Of a DNA stretch of 5,374 bases, positions 1 through 5,374 are shown piece after piece. The notes under the pieces were generated by a model, which saw only the letters and a program-made list of their open reading frames with translations, did not search any database and was not told the DNA's origin. A program made the translations under genes and the position numbers. Source of the DNA: Bifidobacterium breve (GTDB lineage: Bacteria; Actinomycetota; Acidimicrobiia; Acidimicrobiales; Ilumatobacteraceae). The stretch's first letter is position 1; each line of letters starts with the position of its first letter. The stretch spans positions 1 through 5,374 of the forward strand of contig CAMBWL010000067.1 in assembly GCA_945871625.1 (NCBI GenBank), given 5' to 3'.

Positions 1-180
1 ATCAAGAATGCGACCGAAAAATTGATGACTGCAAGCCAAGCTTTCAGCCAGAAACTTTATGAAGCAGCATCGCGTGATGCGAATGCCGGTGGCACTTCTG
101 CATCTGGTCAAGAAACTGGCGCCAATGATTCCGACATCGTGGACGCCGACATTGTTGACGAAAATGATCCTGAGTCGTAA
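1..180 (+). CDS. dnaK: Molecular chaperone DnaK (Hsp70), C-terminal end only
   Basis: The open frame entering from the left edge encodes the last 59 residues before TAA at 178-180. What is seen: a helical stretch containing KLMTASQAFSQKLYE, a Gly/Ser/Ala-rich linker, and an acidic tail ending DIVDADIVDENDPES. This matches the lid helices, flexible linker and acidic C-terminus of bacterial DnaK; the 'VDADIVDE' type of ending is typical. DnaK is the cytoplasmic ATP-dependent chaperone; its ATPase and substrate-binding domains lie outside the window. Identification rests on the tail plus the immediately following grpE, dnaJ and hspR. The operon promoter, where HspR operators would be expected, is upstream and not visible. 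Confidence 0.9.
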   Translation: MKNATEKLMTASQAFSQKLYEAASRDANAGGTSASGQETGANDSDIVDADIVDENDPES

Positions 181-186
181 TTCGTT

Positions 187-669
187 ATGACCGACGAAAG
201 GGCAGAGATGTCCAGCGAAGAGTTGAGCGTTGAGGCGCTTGTCGAACAACTGACTAAAGAACGGGATGAGTTCAAAGACATTGCGTTGCGCGTGCAGGCA
301 GAGTTCGAAAATTATCGCAAACGTTCTGCAACCCAGTTGATCGACGAGTCAGATCGCAATGCTGGTCGTATTGTCGAAGGCTTGTTGCCAACGCTTGATG
401 CTTGTGAAGCGGCAATTATCCACGGCGTTGCGGGTGTCGAGCCGATTTTCAGTTCGCTGTTGACGGCACTGCAAAAGCAAGGTCTAGAAGTTCTCGAGTT
501 AGTCGACACAGTTTTTGACCCGAGCTTCGCCGACGCCGTAGTGCATGAATCTGTCGACGCAGAGGGTGAAGATCAGATCACCGAGACACGAGTCGTCGAA
601 GTTTTGCGTACTGGTTATCTCTGGAAAGGCCGTGTTTTGCGGGCCGCCATGGTGAAGGTCAAGGGATAA
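187..669 (+). CDS. grpE: Nucleotide exchange factor GrpE
   Basis: GrpE is the cytoplasmic co-chaperone that releases ADP from DnaK. The 160-residue product has the family layout: an acidic, charged N-terminal helical part (residues about 8-50) containing the hallmark FENYRKR, a second helix with LLPTLDACEAAI, and a C-terminal beta domain with FDPSFADAV (about 110-118) and GYLWKGRVLRAAMVKV near the end. The length is short but normal for compact actinobacterial GrpE. The conserved His of the usual FDPxxHxA signature is Ala here (residue 115, codon 529-531). It begins 6 bases after the dnaK stop, so it is in the same operon. The start is uncertain: ATG at 187 has no clear ribosome-binding site, whereas ATG at 208 (giving 153 residues) is preceded by GAAAGG at 196-201; either start leaves the domain complete. 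Confidence 0.95.
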   Translation: MTDERAEMSSEELSVEALVEQLTKERDEFKDIALRVQAEFENYRKRSATQLIDESDRNAGRIVEGLLPTLDACEAAIIHGVAGVEPIFSSLLTALQKQGLEVLELVDTVFDPSFADAVVHESVDAEGEDQITETRVVEVLRTGYLWKGRVLRAAMVKVKG

Positions 670-684
670 CAAAGGCGTCGCGCG

Positions 685-1656
685 ATGACCGCACAGCGCG
701 AATGGTTCGAGAAAGATTATTACGCCGTGCTCGGCGTTTCTAAGACTGCGACCGACAAAGAAATAACCAAGACTTATCGCAAACTCGCGCGTAAATACCA
801 TCCGGACACGAATCCAGATAACACGGCCGCTGAAAATAAATTCAAAGAAATTTCTGTTGCCTACGATGTGCTTGGCGACGAAAAGCGTCGCCAAGAATAT
901 GACGAAGTGCGCCGAGCTGGTCCATCGGCTTTCGGCATGCATGGTGCGGGTGGACCGGGCGGCTTCGGTGGTGGCCAGCCATTTGATACGGGTGGCACCG
1001 GTGACATCAGCGACTTAATTAGTCAAATGTTTGGTGGCCGCGGAGGGCGCTCGCGCAACGGTGTCGATCCACGACGCGGTATTGATCTTGAAGCGACGCT
1101 CGATCTCAGTTTCATCGACGCTGTTGGTGGCATGACGACTTCGCTGCGTTTATCGACTGACGCTGAAACTGTCCCGCGCGAGGTAAATGTGCGGATTCCC
1201 GCGGGCGTTGACAATGGTCAGCGAATTCGCATCAAAGGTCGGGGCGAACCAGGTCGCAGTGGTGGGCCGGCTGGAGATTTGCTGATCACTTGCAATGTTG
1301 CAACGCATCATTTGTTTGGTCGTGAAGGCAAAAATCTGACGATGCGACTTCCGATCACGTTTACCGAGGCGGCACTTGGCTCGAATATTGAAGTACCCAC
1401 ACTTGACGGGGCAACGGTTATTTTGCGCTTAAAACCCGGCACTCAAGCAGGCTCGAGACACCGTGTTAAAGCCAAAGGTATTGATGCTGGTGGCAGTGCC
1501 GGCGATCTGATCGTGACTGTCGAAGTTGTTGTGCCAAAAGATCTGACTGGCAAGCAACAAAAACTAGTCGAGCAACTCGCAGATATTTCTGACGAGTCAC
1601 CGCGCGACCATCTATTTTCGTCGTTGAAAAAGTCAAGTAAGAGTCCAAAAAATTAA
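685..1656 (+). CDS. dnaJ: J-domain co-chaperone DnaJ, type without zinc finger
   Basis: This protein stimulates the DnaK ATPase and delivers substrates. Residues about 10-75 form the J domain, starting DYYAVLGVSK and carrying the essential HPD triad at residues 39-41. A Gly/Phe-rich linker follows (about 80-130), then the two beta-sheet C-terminal substrate-binding domains, recognisable by RIPAGVDNGQRIRIKGRGEP, GDLLITCNV, and PTLDGATVILRLKPGTQ. At 323 residues it is shorter than classical DnaJ (about 375-400) because the four CxxCxGxG zinc-binding repeats are absent: the chain passes directly from the first beta strands (residue about 162) to the RIPAGVD strand, and only one Cys is present. 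It is therefore a type II (CbpA-like) J protein by structure, although it sits in the dnaJ slot of the main operon. A possible ribosome site AAAGG lies at 671-675. It starts 15 bases after grpE. Confidence 0.95.
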   Translation: MTAQREWFEKDYYAVLGVSKTATDKEITKTYRKLARKYHPDTNPDNTAAENKFKEISVAYDVLGDEKRRQEYDEVRRAGPSAFGMHGAGGPGGFGGGQPFDTGGTGDISDLISQMFGGRGGRSRNGVDPRRGIDLEATLDLSFIDAVGGMTTSLRLSTDAETVPREVNVRIPAGVDNGQRIRIKGRGEPGRSGGPAGDLLITCNVATHHLFGREGKNLTMRLPITFTEAALGSNIEVPTLDGATVILRLKPGTQAGSRHRVKAKGIDAGGSAGDLIVTVEVVVPKDLTGKQQKLVEQLADISDESPRDHLFSSLKKSSKSPKN

Positions 1657-1662
1657 ATAGTT

Positions 1663-1668
1663 AAGGAG
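1663..1668 (+). promoter_or_regulatory. Strong ribosome-binding site for hspR
   Basis: AAGGAG lies five bases before the ATG at 1674, in the 17-base gap after the dnaJ stop. It is the best Shine-Dalgarno match in the chaperone operon. It fixes the hspR start upstream of the amber codon and shows that initiation signals for the full-length gene are still intact. Confidence 0.8.
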
Positions 1669-1673
1669 AAGAT

Positions 1674-2063
1674 ATGCAGTATGAAACTCAGGCCGTGTAT
1701 GTGATCTCAGTCGCCGCGGAACTTGCAGGCATGCACCCACAGACATAGCGCATTTACGAGCGTCGAGGGCTGGTGCAACCTGCACGCACTGCAGGCGGTA
1801 AGCAGCGCCGTTATAGCAACGCTGACATTGCACAGTTGTTGCGTATTGCCGAACTTGCAGAGTTGGGCATGAATCTCGAAGGAATTCGCCAAGTAATGGC
1901 CCTTGATATTCAAGTCGCGCAACTCAAGCATGCTGTGGCGCAGTTACAAAATCAGTTAGAGCGGGCGTTGGAAAACTCGCACACAAAATATGGTCTTGTG
2001 CCTCTCAACCAGACGGCAATGTTTTTTGGTCGCACCCCAAGCGTTTTTGATGAGGAGCGGTGA
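1674..2063 (+). pseudogene. hspR: Heat-shock repressor HspR (MerR family), interrupted by an in-frame amber codon
   Basis: HspR represses the dnaK operon in actinobacteria, with DnaK as co-repressor. The frame from ATG 1674 to TGA 2061-2063 has 129 codons, the normal family length. It shows the MerR helix-turn-helix (VISVAAELAGMHPQT, then RIYERRGLVQPAR), the wing GGKQRRYSNADI (residues 41-52), LGMNLEGIRQVM (64-75), a dimerisation coiled coil (about 79-101) and a C-terminal VPLNQTAMFF segment like that of known HspR. Codon 25 (1746-1748) is TAG where the family has Leu between PQT and R; TTG to TAG is a single base change. There is no frameshift and the remaining 104 codons look fully conserved. 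Translation would stop after 24 residues. A GTG at 1773 could restart, but that product lacks the DNA-reading helices. It may be a recent inactivation, a sequence error or readthrough; the sequence alone cannot decide. Confidence 0.85.
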
Positions 2064-2113
2064 GTTCGAGCGACTAGACTTTTGCTACGTACCTTTAATT
2101 AACTTCAATTAAT
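2064..2113 (+). promoter_or_regulatory. AT-rich spacer before purA, possible promoter
   Basis: This spacer between the hspR stop and the purA ribosome site is much richer in A+T than the genes around it, especially 2094-2113. It contains candidate -10-like hexamers (TAGACT at 2075-2080 and TACCTT at 2091-2096), but no convincing partner -35 box at standard spacing. TTAATT (2095-2100) and AATTAA (2107-2112) form an all-AT inverted repeat with a 6-base loop. A separate promoter for the purA cluster is plausible but unproven. No GC-rich hairpin with a T-run, hence no intrinsic terminator, is visible. Confidence 0.3.
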
Positions 2114-2118
2114 AGGAG
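2114..2118 (+). promoter_or_regulatory. Ribosome-binding site for purA
   Basis: AGGAG lies six bases before the ATG at 2125, a near-ideal spacing. It supports that start, which also gives the family's usual N-terminus: the GDEGK loop falls at residues 12-16, as in E. coli PurA. Confidence 0.8.
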
Positions 2119-2124
2119 CGTTGA

Positions 2125-3393
2125 ATGCCTGTATCAGTCGTCGTCGGAACCCAATGGGGCGACGAGGGCAAGGCAAAAATAATTGATCTGCTCGCCGAAA
2201 GCCACCAGATTGTGGCCCGTTATCAGGGTGGGCACAATGCGGGGCACACCGTTGTGGTTGGCAGCGAAAAATACGCGTTGCAACTTGTGCCGAGCGGCGT
2301 TTTCTACTCGCATGTAACACCGGTTATCGCCAACGGGGTAGTGGTCGACTTGCCGACACTATTCAAAGAAATTGACACACTTGAGTCGCGTGGCGTTAGT
2401 TGCTCTCGGCTGAAAGTCTCAAGCCTTGCCCACTTAATTTTTCCGTGGCATCAGGCGCATGACGCGCTTAATGAATCAGCACTCGGCGAAAACAAGATCG
2501 GCACAACACTCAAGGGCATTGGTCCGGCGTATGCCGATAAGTCTCGACGCGTTGGCATTCGTGCGGGCGACGTTCGTGATTCAACCCGGTTTAAGCAATT
2601 GGTGCAGGATCGCGCGGTCGCCGAACAGAAAATTCTCACGGCATTGGGTGGCGAAAAATTAAATGTTAACGAGATTGTCGACAATTTCGTTGTGCTTGGC
2701 GAACGATTGAAGCCGTATGTCAGCGATACGGTTAATTTTTTGCATGATGCGCTTGAACGCAAAGAAAACTTGTTGCTCGAAGGTGCACAGGCAACTTTTC
2801 TTGACATTGATCACGGCACTTACCCGTTTGTTACTTCTTCAAATCCGATCGCAGGTGGGGCGTGTGCAGGCACCGGTTTAGGTCCACGCGACATCACCCG
2901 AATTGTCGGCATCGCCAAGGCGTATACGACTCGAGTTGGTAGTGGTCCGTTTCCATCAGAGTTGCTCGGCGAACTTGGCGACAAGATCGTGGACATCGGG
3001 CACGAATTTGGCACTGTAACTGGTCGTCGCCGTCGACCAGGTTGGTTAGACGTTGTGATGTTGCGCCACGCGGTGCGTTTGAATTCGCTGACGGAAATTG
3101 CGCTGACCAAACTGGATATTTTAGATACGTTTACAACCGTGCGTGTTTGTGTCGGCTACGAACTAAACGGTAAAGAATTGTCTGGTTATCCAGATGATCC
3201 ACAACTTTTGGGCCACGTAACGCCCAAATATGTCGACCTTCCAGGTTGGAACAAGTCAGTAAGCGCGGTGCGAAACTATTCAGATTTGCCCCAACAAGCC
3301 AAAGCCCTGATTGAACTTGTCGAAAAGTATGTTGGTGTACCAGTGACGATGATCGGCGTTGGTCCTGAACGCAACGAATGTGTGGTCCGCTGA
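2125..3393 (+). CDS. purA: Adenylosuccinate synthetase
   Basis: PurA joins IMP and aspartate using GTP to form adenylosuccinate, the first committed step from IMP to AMP, in the cytoplasm. The 422-residue length is typical. Motifs seen in order: GTQWGDEGKAK (residues 8-18) with the catalytic Asp13; QGGHNAGHT with the catalytic His41; NKIGTTLKGIGPAYADK; EGAQATFLDIDHGTYPFVTSSNP; AYTTRVGSGPFPSE; GTVTGRRRRPGWLD (arginine-rich aspartate/IMP-binding loop); TKLDIL; and GVGPERNE at the end. The residue equivalent to Gly17 in the phosphate-binding loop (normally GDEGKGK) is Ala here, from GCA at 2173-2175. All other key positions inspected look normal. It is the first gene of a tight purA-purB-pyrE cluster, and its stop overlaps the purB start by one base. 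Confidence 0.97.
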   Translation: MPVSVVVGTQWGDEGKAKIIDLLAESHQIVARYQGGHNAGHTVVVGSEKYALQLVPSGVFYSHVTPVIANGVVVDLPTLFKEIDTLESRGVSCSRLKVSSLAHLIFPWHQAHDALNESALGENKIGTTLKGIGPAYADKSRRVGIRAGDVRDSTRFKQLVQDRAVAEQKILTALGGEKLNVNEIVDNFVVLGERLKPYVSDTVNFLHDALERKENLLLEGAQATFLDIDHGTYPFVTSSNPIAGGACAGTGLGPRDITRIVGIAKAYTTRVGSGPFPSELLGELGDKIVDIGHEFGTVTGRRRRPGWLDVVMLRHAVRLNSLTEIALTKLDILDTFTTVRVCVGYELNGKELSGYPDDPQLLGHVTPKYVDLPGWNKSVSAVRNYSDLPQQAKALIELVEKYVGVPVTMIGVGPERNECVVR

Positions 3394-4700
3394 TGATTGA
3401 GCGATACAGCCTGCCCGAAATGGCGGAAATTTTTTCCGACGAGTCAAAGTTTCGTCGTTATTTAGAAATTGAATTGCTGGCAACTGCGGCGCACAGCGAT
3501 CTTGGGGTGGTGCCACGCGATCATGCACGAACTTGTCGCGAGCGGGCGCCAGTTGTTGACCGAGCGTTTGTGGCCGAAGTAAGCGAGCGTGAGCGGGTAA
3601 CCGATCATGATGTCGCGGCATTTGTCGATGTCGTGCAACAGCGAATCGGCATGCCCGCAGCAGCATGGATTCATCACGGCCTAACGAGTTCGGATGTCGT
3701 CGACACCGCATGGTGTTGGATGTTGCGCGATGCTGCGACTTTGATCGACCGAGCGATTCTTGACTTCTATGAAGCACTCGTAACACTGGCAAACGAGCAC
3801 CGCAATACGCCGATGATCGGGCGAACACACGGAGTGCACGCTGAACCGACGACTTTCGGGGCAAAAGTTGCGCTGTGGGCGTTACAGGTGCGTCGTGATC
3901 GCGAGCGACTTGCAACCGCAACAAGACGAATTTCGGTATGCAAACTTTCTGGTGCGGTCGGCAATTATTCGAATATCGATCCACAGGTTGAAAAAAGTGT
4001 TGGTGCCGCGCTGGGTCTCGTGCCGGTGCCAGCGACACAGGTCATTGCGCGTGACCGACATGCCGAATATTTGTGGGCATGCGCAAGCATCGGCACAACC
4101 ATCGAAACGATTGCCGTCGAGTTGCGACATTTGCAGCGAACCGAAGTGAACGAAGTGCGCGAAGGTTTCAGAGCCGGGCAAAAAGGCAGTTCGGCAATGC
4201 CGCACAAACGCAACCCAATTTCTTCTGAGACTCTCACCGGCTTGTCGCGAGTATTGCGCGCCAACCTACAGGTCGGTTTACAAGATGTAGCGCTATGGCA
4301 TGAGCGCGATATTTCGCATTCATCGGCTGAACGCATCGTTCTGCCTGATTCGTCGTTGCTTGCTTATTATGTTTTGCGTCGGGCGACCAAGCTAATCACG
4401 AATCTCGAAGTCGACTCGGCGCAAATGTTGCACAACTTGAACTTGACCCAAGGCGTTGTGTTCTCACAGCCAGTTTTATTGCTACTGGTCGCGTCGGGCA
4501 TGTCGCGTGATGACGCATATCGACTGGTGCAAGAACTTGCCGCCAAGGCGATTAGTACCAAGACAAACTTCAGCGAATTGCTGACAAACGATTCGAGAAT
4601 GAAACTTACAGCGCGACAACTGAGTGAAGTTTTCAATTTAGAAAATGCGCTCAAACGTTCCCAACTTGTTTTTGACGCGCTCAACTCTGCCGACGCATGA
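3393..4700 (+). CDS. purB: Adenylosuccinate lyase
   Basis: PurB is a fumarase/aspartase-superfamily enzyme that cleaves fumarate from adenylosuccinate to give AMP and, earlier in the purine pathway, from SAICAR to give AICAR; it normally works as a homotetramer. The 435-residue product opens MIERYSLPEMAEIFSDE, the typical PurB beginning, which favours ATG 3393 over an in-frame ATG 15 bases upstream. Active-site elements seen: HHGLTSSD (94-101), RTHGVHAEPTTFG (144-156, with the catalytic-type His146), DRHAEY (221-226), and the flexible signature loop GSSAMPHKRNP (265-275), which carries the catalytic serine at 266 or 267. WHERDISHSSAER (302-314) is also conserved. The start overlaps the purA stop as TGATG with no separate ribosome site, so translation is probably coupled to purA and the consecutive AMP-branch enzymes are made together. 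Confidence 0.97.
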   Translation: MIERYSLPEMAEIFSDESKFRRYLEIELLATAAHSDLGVVPRDHARTCRERAPVVDRAFVAEVSERERVTDHDVAAFVDVVQQRIGMPAAAWIHHGLTSSDVVDTAWCWMLRDAATLIDRAILDFYEALVTLANEHRNTPMIGRTHGVHAEPTTFGAKVALWALQVRRDRERLATATRRISVCKLSGAVGNYSNIDPQVEKSVGAALGLVPVPATQVIARDRHAEYLWACASIGTTIETIAVELRHLQRTEVNEVREGFRAGQKGSSAMPHKRNPISSETLTGLSRVLRANLQVGLQDVALWHERDISHSSAERIVLPDSSLLAYYVLRRATKLITNLEVDSAQMLHNLNLTQGVVFSQPVLLLLVASGMSRDDAYRLVQELAAKAISTKTNFSELLTNDSRMKLTARQLSEVFNLENALKRSQLVFDALNSADA

Positions 4701-4710
4701 AAATCTAAAC

Positions 4711-5280
4711 GTGGCAGATCTACCGCAACTTGACGCAGCGCGCCACAAATTGCGCGAGCATATTTTGCAGCATTCACTGAAAACTGGTTCATTCACACTC
4801 AAGTCGGGTCGCACCAGCAACTGGTTCCTTGATTCAAAACAAACAGCGTGCCGCAGTGACGGCATCTTGCTCGTAACTGATGTCGCGTTGGCAATGCTGC
4901 CGCCAGACATCGACGCGATTGGCGGTCTAACGATGGGCGCCGACCCGGTCGCATTCGGCATCGCTGCGGTTGCAGCGACACGCGGCAGAACTCTGCGCAG
5001 TTTCAGTGTGCGCAAAGAAAGCAAAGATCACGGCGTAACTGGCCGCATCGCCGGTGCACTGCAATCTGGCGATCGCGTGGCGATAGTCGAAGACACCGTA
5101 ACTCGCGGCACCTCGCTTTTTGAAGCCGTCGAAGTAGTCAAAGCATTCGGCGCAACGCCGGTATTTATCACGGTAATTGTCGACCGCGGCGGTACTTGTG
5201 CGGCGATGGCAAGTGCGGCAAATATCGTTTACCAACCGATGTTGACGGCGCTCGATCTTGGCTACGCTTTTGGGTCATGA
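4711..5280 (+). CDS. pyrE: Orotate phosphoribosyltransferase
   Basis: PyrE transfers the phosphoribosyl group of PRPP to orotate, giving orotidine monophosphate in pyrimidine synthesis. With GTG 4711 as start the product has 189 residues, normal for the family. Seen: LKTGSFTLKSGRTSNWFLD (24-41), the usual N-terminal substrate region; GGLTMGADPVA (71-81); RKESKDHG (101-108), the flexible catalytic loop with its lysines; and the PRPP-binding loop AIVEDTVTRGTS (124-135) with its Glu-Asp acidic pair. The frame is open further upstream to ATG 4645, but that would overlap purB by 56 bases and add 22 residues without family resemblance. GTG 4711 lies 10 bases after the purB stop; neither start has a good ribosome site, so coupling to purB is likely. 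The start is the only uncertain part. Confidence 0.93.
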   Translation: MADLPQLDAARHKLREHILQHSLKTGSFTLKSGRTSNWFLDSKQTACRSDGILLVTDVALAMLPPDIDAIGGLTMGADPVAFGIAAVAATRGRTLRSFSVRKESKDHGVTGRIAGALQSGDRVAIVEDTVTRGTSLFEAVEVVKAFGATPVFITVIVDRGGTCAAMASAANIVYQPMLTALDLGYAFGS

Positions 5281-5374
5281 TCACTCGTTCAATTTTTACC
5301 AAGTCATTAATTGCAAGTTGTCTGTTGTTTGGCACGGTCGGCTGTTCAAGTTCAGATTCAACATCTGAGACGGC
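5277..5374 (+). CDS. Probable lipoprotein, N-terminal fragment
   Basis: The ATG at 5277 overlaps the pyrE stop as ATGA, and the frame stays open to the window edge (32 full codons). The visible part looks like a lipoprotein signal peptide: a basic N-terminus with Arg4 and Lys9, a hydrophobic stretch at about residues 10-21, then Gly22-Cys23 followed by the Ser-rich segment SSSDSTSE, a common tether after the lipidated cysteine. The lipobox TVGC has Thr instead of the usual Leu at -3; an alternative IASC at residues 12-15 fits the lipobox better but leaves a very short hydrophobic core. If real, the mature protein would be anchored outside the cell membrane. The function cannot be told from this fragment. 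Overlap with pyrE suggests co-translation. Confidence 0.6.
   Translation, partial: MITRSIFTKSLIASCLLFGTVGCSSSDSTSET

Noticed and set aside
1773..2063. Independent short gene starting at GTG 1773 inside hspR
   Set aside because: It is the continuation of the hspR frame after the amber codon and would lack the helix-turn-helix; the nearest Shine-Dalgarno-like run (GAGGG, 1765-1769) is only three bases away. Treated as the remainder of interrupted hspR.
3378..3392. Upstream ATG at 3378 as the purB start
   Set aside because: It would add five residues not seen in the family and lie deeper in purA; ATG 3393 gives the standard MIERYS N-terminus and a TGATG overlap.
3280..4038. 252-codon open frame on the minus strand across the purA-purB junction
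   Set aside because: It lies opposite two certain genes, its product is Arg/His/Pro-rich without domain-like patterns, and it has no ribosome site or context; it is a shadow of coding on the other strand.
1441..4803. Heptamers ACTCAAG (1441, 1922, 2508, 4797) and CTTGAGT (2380) resembling half-sites of the HspR operator (CTTGAGT-N7-ACTCAAG)
   Set aside because: They are isolated halves inside genes and never paired at the required 7-base spacing; the true operator is expected upstream of dnaK, outside the window.
1..5374. Mobile elements, CRISPR arrays, tRNA or rRNA genes, riboswitches, defence systems
   Set aside because: No repeats with regular spacing, no transposase-like frames, no cloverleaf-like segment and no intergenic space large enough for a structured leader; nearly all of the window is accounted for by conserved housekeeping genes.

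Overview
The window is a compact, one-directional (+ strand) stretch of housekeeping genes from what is probably an actinobacterium (Actinomycetota). The main evidence is the order dnaK–grpE–dnaJ–hspR, in which the heat-shock operon carries its own MerR-family repressor HspR; this arrangement is characteristic of that phylum. Base composition is mid-range (roughly half G+C by eye) with frequent TTG leucine codons, unlike high-GC Streptomyces or Mycobacterium. A moderate-GC, possibly aquatic lineage such as Acidimicrobiia would fit, but that is inference and cannot be settled from this sequence.

Layout. Positions 1-180 hold the end of dnaK. Then come grpE (187-669), a dnaJ whose product lacks the zinc-finger domain (685-1656), and hspR (1674-2063), all separated by short gaps. 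hspR is interrupted: codon 25, inside the DNA-binding helix-turn-helix, is TAG, while the reading frame on both sides is intact and clearly HspR. After an AT-rich 61-base spacer that may carry a promoter, purA (2125-3393), purB (3393-4700) and pyrE (about 4711-5280) follow almost without gaps. The start of a probable lipoprotein gene (5277 onward) overlaps the end of pyrE and runs off the window.

How the genes work together. DnaK, GrpE and DnaJ form the Hsp70 folding cycle, and HspR would normally repress their operon together with DnaK. PurA and PurB convert IMP to AMP through adenylosuccinate (PurB also acts earlier in purine synthesis), and PyrE makes orotidine monophosphate in the pyrimidine pathway, so the second half is a nucleotide-synthesis cluster. 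No terminator is visible between the two halves.

I found no mobile element, CRISPR array, RNA gene or undescribed system. The points that deserve a second look are the amber codon in hspR, a Gly-to-Ala change in the PurA phosphate loop, and the zinc-finger-less DnaJ in the main chaperone operon.
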